Notes under the pieces: model-generated | What the model was told of the DNA's origin: nothing | The model's database searches: none | Seen by the model: only the letters and a program-made list of their open reading frames with translations | Shown: positions 43,901 through 55,600 of the stretch, piece by piece | Layout: the number at the start of each line of letters is the position of its first letter | Numbering within the stretch: position 1 is the stretch's first letter | Translations under genes and position numbers: made by a program | Assembly: GCA_023238725.1 (NCBI GenBank) | Contig: CM041536.1 | Coordinates: forward strand, 16,895,271 to 16,959,270 | Length of the DNA stretch: 64,000 nucleotides | Direction of reading: 5' to 3' | Source of the DNA: Scortum barcoo | Taxonomy: Eukaryota; Chordata; Actinopteri; Centrarchiformes; Terapontidae

Positions 43901-45861
43901 AACTGCAGCAGCAACAACAGCAGCAAATCATGGAGAATATTCAACAGCAACAACAGCTGCAGCAAAATCAGCAACAGCAAGTCCTTAACAACATCCAACT
44001 TCAGGATCAGCAACAACAAAATCAAATACTTACCAATTTACAACAACATCAATTGCAACAACAGCAGCAACAACAACAGCAAAATCAGGCATTGAGCAAC
44101 TTGCAACAGCAGCAACAACTGCAAGAGCAGCAGGTCTTGGAGAATTTACAGCAGCAACTTCAGGCTGAGTTGCTTCAGCCCCAGATCCACTCTTCACCCC
44201 AGGTACAGCAGCCTGTTTCGCTCCTTCAACAGGCTGGAGATCTGCTCACCATTCAGACCAGTTTTCCAACACAGCCTCCTTCCCACACATCTCCCCCACA
44301 ACAGCTTTTCCAATCACCAAGGCCCCTGGCTGAGACCCAGAGCTCCCAGCAGCAGGTCCAGGCTGCTCTGCTTCAGAATACGCTGACTGTTCTGACCAGT
44401 GGCAGTCTCAACTCAGAGCAGCAGTCCACAGGGTCAACCCTATACCTGTCCCCTAACCCTCAACCCCAACAACAGCAACCGCAGCAGCTGGCATTCATCT
44501 CATCCATGGAGACATCTACCAGTCAGCCTCAGTCTGTTGCAATGTTTCAGAACCAACCTCAAGCCCAGCTTACCCAAATGCATCAACAGAGCACCCCCAT
44601 GGAACAGCAGCAGTCACCACAGCAGAACCAACAGCAGCCACCGCAGCTTCCAATGGGCCAGCAGGGCTCCTTGTTCCAAAGTATTCCAAACCACTCACAG
44701 ACTAACCCTGTGTCCCAGAGCCAGCTTTCCCAGCCCCCACAGACAGGTCTGCTCCTCTGCACCACAGATCTAAACCCCCAGGCTATTCCCCCAACAATTC
44801 TCTTCAGCACCCAGACCCAAGCTCCTTCTCCCATGGGAAGCATTAGCGTTGGTATCCCTCAGTCAGAACCAGCAGAGCCCATGTCTTTCCAAGACCAGAG
44901 CTCTTCAGGCAGCAACTCAACATCCACTGAGAACCAACAGCAGAGCCTGTTCCAGGAACAGCAGCCAATGCAAGTGGGTCCAAGTTCCAGCAGCATCCAG
45001 AGCAGTCAACCGGTAGAACTGTTCCTGCCACAGACCTCTCTGTCCAGCCTGCAGAGCACAATTGGCTCACAGGAGCTGAACAACCAGGCTCCAGCCCCTG
45101 GCGCAACTATCTTTGTGGTACAGGGTGGTGTGGGTGTGGTGGCCAGTCCTGGCCAGCAGCCCCCAGAGCAGCTTTTCCAGACAACTGTGGGTGGGAATGT
45201 GGCTCCGCAAGGACAGGCTAACCTGTTTGTGTTTGGCATCCAGAATGGTAAGATGTCTTCTTCACCTCTACAGTACAGTAAATGAAGAATTAAGTAACTA
45301 TGTTGAATGGAATAGTTTTTCCAAAGCTCGTAGTACTAAGATGCTGTAGCTAATGAGGTCCAAAATCTGTGGACATGTAGCTCTAATCCATGGCAATGCC
45401 TTCACCTACTGTTTGATAATTGTAAATATTTCTATTTTTCTCTACCGCCCCCAGACTCACCCCAGCTGCTCAATTCGTCTGGACCCACCCTGCCAGCTCA
45501 GAGCCAGGCCCAGAACTCCAGTCACATGCAGCCTCTGTTGGACCAGCCCATGGCCCAAGCTGCATCCTCGATGCCGTCCACCATGCACAGCAGCTTACAA
45601 AACACCCTTCAGGCACAAATGCAGTCCAGCTTAGAGAATGCCATGCAGACCAGCCTACAGAATGCAATGCAGACAAACACACAAACAGCTCTGCAGTCCA
45701 GTTTACAGGCAACCATAGAAACAAGCCTGCCTACTCCAATGCAGACTAATCTACAGACACAGATACAGAGCAGCTTACAGAATCAGTTGCAGGCGTCAAT
45801 ATCTGCATCGTCCAACATGGATAAAATTGAGGACCTACTGGAAAGCCTACAGAAGCAGTGA
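29325..45861 (+). CDS. nfat5: Nuclear factor of activated T cells 5 (tonicity-responsive TonEBP)
   Basis: NFAT5 is the Rel-family transcription factor that induces osmoprotective genes under hypertonic stress. Coding exons: 29325-29397, 36255-36383 (or from 36216), 39284-39913, 40068-40251, 41082-41272, 41375-41547, 41833-41967, 42122-42174, 42318-42450, 42802-42986, 43078-45247 and 45455-45861. Phases agree throughout except inside exon 3. With one base restored there, the product is about 1,487 residues. The N terminus MPSDFISLLSSDLDLNSPKS carries the leucine-rich export region; SVYDLLPKELQL follows. A basic nuclear signal (VPRKSRKR, about 226-233) precedes the Rel homology DNA-binding loop RARYLTEGSRGSVKDR (exon 4) and the IPT dimerisation fold (exons 7-9). 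The C-terminal half is Gln-rich transactivation sequence. Exon 10 contains VKTE, a sumoylation-type motif. A frame break at about 39748-39755 separates the N terminus from the nuclear signal (see findings). The gene itself is unmistakable. Confidence 0.97.
29398..36254 (+). other. nfat5 intron 1 (6.9 kb)
   Basis: No exon or RNA gene was recognised. It holds an ATAG tetranucleotide repeat at about 31862-31902 and a small 12-base tandem duplication (TACACGTAAGTG/TACACGTAAGCG) near 31139-31162. The rest is AT-rich unique-looking sequence. The 5' end is CpG-rich, continuing the promoter island to about 29700. Confidence 0.7.
31862..31902. repeat. ATAG tetranucleotide microsatellite
   Basis: About ten consecutive ATAG units lie within nfat5 intron 1. 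No functional role is implied. Confidence 0.95.
36702..37222. mobile_element. PIF/Harbinger-type MITE with remnant Myb-like gene start
   Basis: A perfect 17-bp inverted repeat bounds this roughly 520-bp element: ATGGCGCTTTTCCATTA at 36702-36718, and its reverse complement at 37206-37222. Taking the TIR one base in, the flanking triplets are TCA and TTA, an imperfect 3-bp target duplication as expected for PIF/Harbinger. Inside, an ATG at 36987 opens a frame beginning MAAQKSTPWSNDEVQTFLCL. This resembles the first helix of the Myb/SANT-like protein that accompanies Harbinger transposases in fish. The frame degenerates and stops near 37132. It is therefore a non-autonomous, internally deleted copy sitting in nfat5 intron 2. 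Superfamily assignment is by memory of family features, not a database match. Confidence 0.75.
43660..44215 (+). other. nfat5: Gln-rich repeat tract of nfat5 exon 11
   Basis: About 185 codons are dominated by CAA/CAG with interspersed Leu, Ile, Asn and His, such as runs of 5-9 Gln broken by L, I or N. It lies in the transactivation half of NFAT5. Human NFAT5 has its longest pure Gln run much closer to the C terminus, so this fish tract is longer and placed earlier. The CAA/CAG mixture should limit slippage. Open frames read in the other phases of this tract are shadows. Confidence 0.9.
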
Positions 45862-48800
45862 TGTGTGTTTGGACCATGTGGGCACTGAGGAGAGTGAGTG
45901 ATATGTAGCTGAGAGTTATACATCCTGACATCAACTTACAGAATGGTGGTGTTTTGTACCAATGCCACTAAATGTCGAAAATTTTGAAGTAAAGAAGTAA
46001 ATGCCCATTTTACCTAAAACCCAAAATTATGAGCTCATATAACCCCTGTTTTTATTAAGTATTTATAATTAATTATAGCCTCCACGCATCCATTGTCCTT
46101 GAATTGATGAATCCGCCTTGTTATTACCCCTCTTGCAGGATGAGAGAGGCCTGTAATAACTGCTTTATCCATCAGTCTGAAAAATGCAGTGTTTTGTTTA
46201 TGTTTTAATAATGTGAGCCTAAGAGATGATGAGATGATGATGATGATGATAAAAAACCGACTAGGTTAAGTGGAAAAGCTAGAAAGGGATAAAGAATGTC
46301 AGCGACAGGGAAACAGGGGAAGAGCAATTTGATGGAGATGTGTCTGTTAGGGCAGACAGAGCGAATGAAACAGTCAGGCGTGGAGTGAATATCACATTAC
46401 ACATTAAGTGTCAGGTGCAGGCTGAATCTCATTTTGTGAGTGTATAAACTACAGGCCTGTTGACTTCACTCAGAAAGGCAGTCTTTGAGGAGTGTTTTTG
46501 TCTCTTCACACATGGAGATTAAATGGCAGAAAAACAGGGATGAAATAATGTCACAACCACTCAATAAAAGCTGCCATGGATAAAGTCAGATTTTTTTTTT
46601 GCAACTAATTAAACCTTGTGTTTGCATGTCAACAATTTGACTAAAATGTACTCTAAGAGTAAAGGCTGTTAGTATATTTGTAGAATGTTGTGTCTCTATC
46701 ATATTTGCAGGCATGGCTGTATTCTGCAGCTGAGCAGACTGAGAGGGAGGAGTTAAGTGTAGATATCAACTCCACAAAAATTAAACTCACCAAAATCGGT
46801 AACAATACATTGTGGTATTACAGGGGATTCCCACATTTACAGAAGGTTGAGGGACTATTAAACACTCGCAAATGAGATTCAGCCTGGTGAAAAATGTGAC
46901 TTGGCCTTCAGTTTCGGCACCTCCCCAGTGTTTTCACACGTTTAGCCCTCTTCACTAGGTTTGCAGGAGCTTTCTTGGTGACTTTTTTTGTTTGTTTGTT
47001 TGTTTTGAAGAAGTTGGTAATCTTTACCAATTTATGTGGATAGACAGAAACTTTCCACTAGTGAAAATGGAGTGTTGTGTGGTTTTCTAAACATTTTATC
47101 TCAAGCACTTTATAACCTCTAGCTAATCCTTATATTCGTCCACAGCTCTCTACTGACCCAGCTGAATTTTTACTCGGAAACGTCCAGTTGAAAAAGAAAA
47201 AAAGGAAAAAAACAAAGCAGTTGTCTTTGTAAAGGTAAATACATCTTAACCAAGCATTTTTACATTTTCTCATGTCTGAATATTTTTGAGGTCAAGGACA
47301 ACTTTGTATAGAATGTCTGCTCACTGTTGAATTCCTCTTTGTATTCAGTCTCAGTGGTCCAGTCAAGTCTGTCAAAAAAATAAAACAGCCATTCCCACAA
47401 AAGCATTGTCATTTGTCAGTGTTGGAATGGAAAGTAGGCCTTTGTGTTTTACACACTGACAAAACACCTAAAAATACTGATTAATTTAGTTTGTGCATTG
47501 AAATGAAGGATTTTCATCGTATTGCTATTTGTACTATTTACTGTTAAATCACTTCAGTCAGTCACTTGAGACTGTTTTACCTTGTGTTGTGTTAAATATT
47601 TAAGTTTTTGTCTCAGTGTTGGTACCGTGTGCAGGCTGGCACCTTGTGAAGTAGGCATCCAGTACCCGTCCCTTGTGTTGTGAACAGGGGCTCACTGGTA
47701 AATGAAATCTCTGTTACATAGAGGCCGCCATTTTGATTCTATCTATGGTGCTATGTGCGGGAGTGATAGGCACTTCTGATGTGATGTTAGAACATAACAG
47801 TTTCTGCTTGTATCAGTAGTACTGACAATTATTGTTGGTTCTGAAGCTGAGTCGAGTCCTGAGAGCTGGCTGTTGTTGTGGGGTCAGACTGGAGTGCACC
47901 CGGGCATACCAAAGCTCCTGTTGTGAATCGTCGTCATCTTGTCTCATACTTGTCCTTGCAGAAGCCCTCATAATGTTTACTCATTTGTACTCACTCATTT
48001 AAATTATGCAGCTCTTACATGGATAGCAATTCAGCATGTTTTTTTTTTGTTTGTTTAAGTACAAGATTTATAAAAGATATGTAAAGGTACTTTGTTTTAT
48101 GGATCAGCTAATAACATTAACATTTCCACCAATTTGATACTTTACATTTCTCATCACATTACTACATTTTTTGAAGCAACGTAACACTGCTGTACTTTCC
48201 ATATCTATAATGATAGCCAATTTATCAAAAAAAAGCCAATTTTTGAGAATAATTCAACTGTTAGAATAGCATTGCTCACATATACATTTGTTTACATTTT
48301 CATAGTCATGCTATTTTGTCCTGCAGCTGTTAGTGATCCATTTTAAAGTAACTTATCTTTTTTAGAATTTTGTATCCATGTATCAAAATGTAGAGTATTT
48401 TTGTAAAACTAAACTTTCTGGTTTATGCGCATAGCACAGAATATCATTGCTGGTATATTTTCCTGACATGAAGTGCAGGTTTATTGTGAAGTGTGTGACT
48501 GAAATTAGAAATGTCAATAAGTGAACATCAAGCAAATATGTTAGAAGTTAATTCTACTGTTTTAACAGTGACTTTACCCAACCTGTATAACATACATGGG
48601 CTAGGTTTCTTGTGTGTTTTGTTTTTGTTTTTTACTTTTTTTATGTCATGCATCTCAAATGGCACTTTGACTCATCCATTAACTGTAGATCAGGTTAGAG
48701 CGCAGTAGTGATGTTTCCAAGCATTCCATTCCTCTTGGGTGGGGGAGTTTAAGAGCACACGATGTTGCGGAAAAGAAGTGCAGAATAGTAATGCCTCTTA

Positions 48801-50010
48801 AAGCCATACCAACACAGAAAGCCAACCTGTGACTTCAGTTTCATGAATGTAAATTTTACCTCATGGTGTGGACATAGAGCTTGCTCTACATCTAACATCG
48901 GACCAATTACAGTTTTAGAGAACATATATTTTGAGGCAGAGGGCGTGGGGTGGCACCAACTGTCATTTGTATCACTGTACATTTGTCAGATTGTTTTGTC
49001 TTGGATTGTGGTGTAATATCTTGTCTTCATGTCCAGTCCAGTCTCATTTTGAGCAATCCAGGATGCTCAGTCTGACTCTTCAAATAGCCACTTCCACCTA
49101 AAAAAAAACCCCATGTTAAACATGAATTTAATGGTGGTGAAGATAGCACACAAATCTGTACACAATATCGGTTTTGTCCTTCAGTCATGTAAATGAATAT
49201 CCATGTATATTTAAATGTGAAATATACTGCAGGGGTATCTTGAATTTCAATTGTGATGCTTTCAACAGAACTTTGTGTGCCTTGATAACTTAACAGTTAA
49301 TCTGCTGTGTTTACTGGTGTCCCTTATTTGTGTCATTGCTATTTGGCTCCTTGTCCTTTTTATTCTCTAGGACTATTTAACATCAGGGCACTCTTCAGTG
49401 ATTGAGTCTTTATTTCTAAACACAAGCATAACCACAGCCCATACCAATGTATATTTCAGTTTAAACACTTAATTCTACAAATCCATTGCAAGATATCAGA
49501 GTGAGTACTCAACATAATATTGTGCAGCTTCACCAGTGAATTGTCAACTTTGTTATTTTCCGTTGAAAATGTTTTTCATGCCTCATGAGATTTGTACATG
49601 TGAGGTAAAAGGGACGAGACCGTGGAGATTGTTTTATGGAGAGCTTTCTTGTGTTGATGTGCTTGTCAACATTACTATTGTTGCTGTGAAAAGCTTGATC
49701 AAAAAGGAGCAACCATAAAAAATTAACTGTTAATTGCCAATAGTGTGAGCTGTATCTTGTGTGTAATCAATTTGCTCACTTTTCCTAGTTCGCTTTCTAT
49801 TTCACAGTTCAAGAGTTTTGTTGTATCCGTTCTGTGTAGCTTGAGCTTTAGTGTCTAGCCTTAAGACCCCGCAGTCGGGATAAAGGTCAACCCCAGTGTG
49901 TTATCATACATTTGAATTATTATTAACATGTACTTTGCCTTGGTCTGGACATTTGTATACTCTTCTGTTTATATCTGTAATCCTGCTGCTACATTAAATG
50001 AATTAATAAA
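45862..50010 (+). other. nfat5: nfat5 3' untranslated region
   Basis: After the TGA at 45859-45861 no further exon is seen. Possible early poly(A) signals occur at about 46562 and 47386, and a well-placed AATAAA at 50005-50010. A UTR of about 4.1 kb matches the very long 3'UTR known for vertebrate NFAT5. The sequence is AT-rich with a GAT repeat near 46232-46250 and a GCCGCCATTTTG, YY1-like, near 47724. No open frame here looks coding. Confidence 0.65.
50005..50010 (+). terminator. nfat5: nfat5 distal polyadenylation signal AATAAA
   Basis: A canonical AATAAA is followed 20-30 bases later by a T-rich stretch. It lies only about 145 bases from the stop codon of the convergent nudt7 gene. Confidence 0.6.
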
Positions 50011-50057
50011 ATTCAATGTCTAGATTTGCTTCTTTTCTCCTCCCACTGTAAGATGCA

Positions 50058-50072
50058 CTATTTTTATATTAA
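50058..50072 (-). terminator. nudt7: Possible nudt7 variant poly(A) signal
   Basis: No AATAAA lies within 150 bases after the nudt7 stop on the minus strand. A variant AATATA/TATAAA cluster (minus-strand AATATAAAAA) sits about 85 bases after the stop and may serve. If it is not used, the nudt7 transcript would overlap the nfat5 3'UTR. Confidence 0.3.
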
Positions 50073-50154
50073 TCTCTTCAAAATAAACACTGCATTAACT
50101 AAAGGTTCACATTACACTCATAATGCAGTAAATTCATACACAAATGCAATTCTA

Positions 50155-50999
50155 TCATAGTTTACTCATTCTTCTGTGTAGAATTTGTTTGAAGAAGGAT
50201 AATGGGTCCTCAAAGTCAAAACCAACATCAAACTTAGGTTTTTTCCTGAGAGCAAGGGTGGCAACCAGTATGGCCATCACAGCAGTCAGGCCCCATATGT
50301 GATACTGGCTTCCTGATTCAGAGTCCACAAAATTAAAGGAGTGCACCGGCCCCACCGCCTCAGAAACACTGAATACAGTGTAGTGGTCCTCGCTGGTGAA
50401 GAAGTCCAGAGGGACTGTGAACACGGCGCTGACCTCGTCTGGGTTCGGACGGGGACAGAAAGATTCCTCTATGAAGCCAACCACCGGGGTCACCAACAGA
50501 CCACTCTGTTAAAGGAGATGGGAGGTGGGGGTGAGGTGTGAGATGGAGAACAAAGCGGCTGATGTCCTGAAAGGAAAGACACTTTGACTGTCTTACCTTA
50601 TTGATGATAGGGAACAGGCTGCAGACCACCTGAACATCACCAGGTGAGAGACCAATCTCCTCCTCTGCCTCTCTCAGAGCGGTGTCCACATCATCTGTGT
50701 CACTGGGGTCTCTCTTCCCACCGGGGAAACACACCTCACCTGCACTGGTCCTCAGCTACACACACACAAACACACAAGTTGAAAGTTGAGTTAGATAACA
50801 GGCAGTACTCGTCCTCCACCTCACTGACCTCCATTACTGTTACCTGTTCTGAGCGCAGCGTCATCAAGGTGTGCAGCTCTCCTTTCTTCACCATCAGTGG
50901 GATCAGCACGGAGGCTTTGGGCAGCACAGGCAGATAGGAGAACTTGTCTCCGATGTCAAACTGCTTTAAAGTGGCTATCGTCTCCTCTTTAATGTGCAT
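50155..50999 (-). CDS. nudt7: Peroxisomal coenzyme A diphosphatase NUDT7
   Basis: NUDT7 hydrolyses CoA and its esters to 3',5'-ADP and 4'-phosphopantetheine derivatives in peroxisomes. Three coding exons on the minus strand, 50844-50999, 50597-50755 and 50155-50505, give 221 residues (human 238). Exon 1 has FDIGDKFSYLP and ends in LRSEQ. Exon 2 continues LRTSAGEVCFPGG, completing the CoA-diphosphatase box, then the Nudix box with LREAEEEIGL, whose acidic residues bind the metal. A hydrophobic stretch (about GLTAVMAILVATLAL) lies near the end. The last three residues are SKL, a perfect type 1 peroxisomal targeting signal, so the C terminus is intact. The start ATG sits in a perfect Kozak context (GCCACCATG). 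An acceptor-like CTTAG just upstream suggests a noncoding first exon. Confidence 0.95.
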
Positions 51000-51204
51000 G
51001 GTGGCTGCTAAGACAGGAAAGGCAGCTTCTAAAAGACATGTAACATAAAGTGGAAGAGAAAAATACTCGTGTAGCTCACTGCACAGAAACTGCGGACTTT
51101 AATGTATGGCTGATCATTAATAGCTTACTTATTTCTGTTAACGAGTAAGCCTCCCACAATCCTTTATTATTGTCCTAACATCCTGAAACAAGTGTGAGGC
51201 GCTG

Positions 51205-51425
51205 TCCCATGTATCTGACGTCACAAGGTTAGCCTAAAGCTAACGTTGATGTAAAAAGTAGCAGTAAAAACGGAGATAACAAAGGTTACTCTCGCTGTCA
51301 AAACCTATCAGATGCTATTCTTGTTACTCACTGCATTATTCACTTGGTAACTAGATAAAACAGTTTTTTTTCCTGCAATTAACCCGATCCGACCCGCCCC
51401 ACTCAATGTGACGTCACAGTATGCG
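51205..51425 (-). promoter_or_regulatory. nudt7: nudt7 promoter candidate with two cAMP-response elements
   Basis: Two perfect palindromic TGACGTCA sites occur at 51216-51223 and 51409-51416, with CpG-containing sequence between and around them. They lie 0.2-0.4 kb upstream of the nudt7 ATG, in the position expected for a CREB/ATF-responsive promoter. The start site is not defined. Confidence 0.45.
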
Positions 51426-52600
51426 ACGAGCTCTGCTCTGTTGGTAACAATTAGCCAGTTAGCTGTCGAGGAGCTGTGATCACTGACTGTATGTAATAAT
51501 TTACATTTTCATTTTCATATATTTGTTATATATTACATAAATATAAATATTTACGTTGTATCTCAAAATAAAGGGCATCTCAAATGTTAGTATCTAAAGA
51601 TAATAAACAATGACGTACTTATCTCGAAATAATAACAGTATCTCAAAAATAATGAGAAAGTTTTGGCAACAAAGCTGTCTGAGCAAAGATGCTGAATAAA
51701 CTACTCGTATATTGTTGTGCTCTCCACACTAAGCTAAACTAAGCTGAGATGTGGCCTCATGAAAGTATCCTATATCTACTTGTTAAATATGTTGTTATAC
51801 ACATCATTATCCAGATTACTGTCAAGGATAACATGGAGGACCAACCAAGTAAAACTACTGAGAAAATTTGTCATTATTATAAATCATTTTTATGAGAAAG
51901 TTACTATGACTTACAAGATATTTTTTCCCCATCACATTGGCAGACAGGCTTCCATTTAAATGGAACAGGAAATTAAATGAGTGTTTTTTTGGATATGGCA
52001 CTAAATTAGCAACCATTACATTCTTTTTAATATAACAACAGAGCAAAAAAACAGGAGTCAAGGTTTCAATGGGATTTGTATTGCTGTAAACAGGTCCTCA
52101 ATGAAACCATCAGATATTAAATAAAACATACAGTACATTCCAAGTCAGTCATTTTATGGCATATGAGAGGATTTATCCGCATTATAAGTCGACACAGAAA
52201 CATGTACAAACTGAAGGCGACTTAGATTTGACTGACAGCTCACTGAACATAAAGCAATAGCCTGAGACGTGTGTTGATGAACCAGAACAAATGAATGATT
52301 CTTTTCTCCAAGATAAAACTAAAACAACTCACACATGAAGTCTATACACATTATGTGAATAAATAAATTCAAATTTAACAACCAAAATATTCAAAAACAT
52401 ATAGCTGATCCCACGTATTCAATGGGGGAGGGGGGGATGAAATGTTCATCTTGAAGTTATTTACAACCCACAGGTCACATTTCGTGGGTTCTTATGTAGA
52501 AAAATAAATACGATTCAAAACACAGCAAAGCTAAGGATGGTCATCACAGTGGTCCTAGTCTTCATCGATTCAGTCCTCGCCTCTACAGCACTTCTTCTGC
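51426..52600. other. nudt7 to HPRT-like intergenic region and HPRT-like 3'UTR
   Basis: This is AT-rich sequence with no gene. The right part, from 52600 leftward on the minus strand, should be the HPRT-like 3'UTR. A minus-strand ATTAAA near 52026-52031 could be its poly(A) signal. Nothing else was recognised. Confidence 0.5.
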
Positions 52601-55600
52601 TCACACTTTGTACTTCTCCTTGGCTTGATCGTTCAGTATACAGATGTGCTGCGAAAAAAAAATAAACCAGTGAATTCACGTTTAATGCACTTCTGTTGTC
52701 CAGGAATTCCATTTTCTGTTTTGATTTTACATTTTGTACAGTTGGTACATATGCTTTTTCCAAGGCTGTTGCTACCACTGAGGTCATGTCCTCTGTATTC
52801 TTGGAAATGTCAATTTCACACAAATTACACATGGTGGAATTCAAAGAACATATTAAGCAAATTAACATTATTTTTTTTACTCAACATGTTCAAATTAGTC
52901 TCTTAATTTAATCTGAATAAAGTAAGAATGATTTAGATGATTTCTCCACCAGAATAGGCATTTTTAGATGTAATCACAGGAAACACACAGGCACTACCAA
53001 TCACATTACTGAGGGCCCAGTAAGTCATGACAGTGTGTCAGTGCCCAGCATGCACAACATCAGGACCCTTTGACCAAAGCAGCTTCAAACAGTGTATTTT
53101 ATTTTTTCATTTATTTATTTATTTATATTTACTTTTGCTGTTGTCAAAATCTTCTGTGAAATAGGCCCATTATAATCTTACAAGCGTGGACGCTTTGAAG
53201 CAGCATTTAGATCAGGATATACGGAGAAACAATTTAACATAAATATAATAATAAATACATAAAATACAAATACAAAAAAAAACATATACAAGCTACACCT
53301 TCATTCTAAATGAATATGGGGGAGCGACTCACTGGTGTAAAATATGTATATATAAATACAGAATTGCAGATGGTGGTGAAACAGGTTGAGGAAGGTTTCA
53401 GAAATGTATTTAATATCGGCAGTGACATTTTAAAGTCTAATTGATAAGCAGTAGTTATTCATTCATATTTTGTACGAAAACAGCACAATATAAATTGGAA
53501 TACAGCTTGTTTCCTAAGATATCTGTCCTCATACTTTTCATCTGAAGTAATCAACTGAAGAAAACTTACACTGAGATCTCTGAAGTACTCATTGTAGTCC
53601 AAAGCATAGCCCACCAGAAAGGCATCTGGCACCTCGAAACCAATGTCTGAAATAAATATATAGACACCACTGATGTAAGTGATATAAAGACCACAAACGA
53701 CCGCTTTTAAGTACATTGGAAGTCAAACGCTCCGGCTGATCTGAAATGAGATCCGGCAACATTTACTGTTATCGCAGGCTCTGTCGTGAACAGATAGATG
53801 TTGCTCTTTTTTTACTGTCTCTGTGGGGCTGTACTTAAGCTGTCAGTGCTGTATAGTGGAAAGTCAAAATGCTTATAGTAACAGCTGTCCTTGAGGGACA
53901 ATCTTAAAGAGATTATCCAACTCAAACCTAAAAGCATTACATAATCAGAGTCTGTGTGAGCAGGGGGTTATCAGACATGTGTTAGTGTGTAAGTGCAGGG
54001 CTCGGCTACATTTGGAGTAGATTTTCCTGAAATTAGTATTAATCCTGCATAGAGAACATAGTTTTATTAAGTAACATTCAGCCCTTCAAAGAACCAGGCA
54101 AACACAAAATGAGCACTACCATTTGTTACTTCACTACATGGAAAGCATGTCTTGGTGTAAACTGCGTAGAGAGATGCTTACAGTCTGGTCTGTACCCTGA
54201 ACTCCTCGGGGTCCTCTTCACTAGAAGGCTGGAATGACAAATGAGGAAAATACAGGACACATTTAATAAAAGCATTTATAGAGAAATGAATACACCGAAG
54301 ACAAAGAACTGTGGTCACTTCACTTCTCTCAGTGCTGGTTTTGATTTCTGACAGATGACAGTGGTTGTCTCGGTAAACCTTCACAACACCTTGGCCAAAC
54401 AAATCCCCATTCACTGTCCCAGATCAACTTCTTTGTGTGGAGCTCCTTTTTCATACAAGCGTGCAATGTAAGAGCCAGAGTACAGACTCAGTGTCGACAA
54501 TGAATCGAGGTCCCATGTCTTAAAGCTCCATTCACGCAAAGAAAAAAAAAATGAAGAACTGAGAATATTCTGAATTACTGGAACATATGGTTTCTCGTTG
54601 CCAGTAAGCAGGCAGCCTCTCTGTGGCAAGTCTACACGTAGGTTTCCTCCCACAGTCCAAAGACATGCAGGTCAGATTAACTGTCAACTTTAAACTGCCC
54701 ATAGATGTGAACGTGACCCTGAATGTTTGTCTACATGTGTGAGCCCTGGGATGAACTGGCGACCTGTCCAGCGTATCTCACCTAATGTCAGCTGTGACTG
54801 GCTTCAGCCTCCTCTAAAGGATAAGGACTTAAAGCTGCATGTATGGATATTGTTTCTGAAAAAAAAAAAAATCTACAAAAAATATGGATATTTTGCTGTT
54901 GACTTGAGCATGTAATTGTTGTGCACGTGGAAAAATTAAATCTTGAATCTTGTATTTGTGTAGTGGTGTAAAATGTTGTAAATAAAAGTTCCTGAAGACA
55001 GATGCATTGAGTTACTGAAATATAATTCTTGACCACTTTGAATACCACAAATAAGATTTTATCAGCTCTGTTGTACTGCGGTGGCAGCCGAAATGAGAGC
55101 CCAGATATAACAGGAACTATCTGCATGGCTTTATACCGCAGTGTAAAAATGTTTTGCGTGAGTGTGTGTATTGGGTAACTCAGCCTTTTGAGTCAGAATT
55201 GTATTTGAATAGATAGATCAGTTAAGAGCTCACAATGGAGACACACTGGCAATATATTTTTACAAATGGCTGACATCAGTGCAATAGAAATGACCCTCCC
55301 CATGTACAGAAGGTGAAATAAAAACTACTGTCTTTTATGCAACCATCAGAGGAAACCCACAACGCTTCAACACATTTCCTGTTTCAGCCAGCAAGTGGGA
55401 ATACTTCAGAGAAATGGCCTCCACAGTGGAGTTAATAGTACAGCAGATTAACTCTTAAGCTGCTCTCTCCCTCTGTCACATTACATCTCTAATACAGTCC
55501 TAAAGGAGAGTGTCCATTAGCTAAGAGCACCGTGATGTGCGCTCTCCCCGCAGACAGACAGGCCATTTATAGTGGAGGTCTATAATTCAGCTTCCCGGAC

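Noticed and set aside
43790..44095. Asn/Ser-rich open frame overlapping the nfat5 Gln tract
   Set aside because: It is the CAA/CAG repeat read as AAC/AGC in another phase. The NFAT5 frame is the real one.
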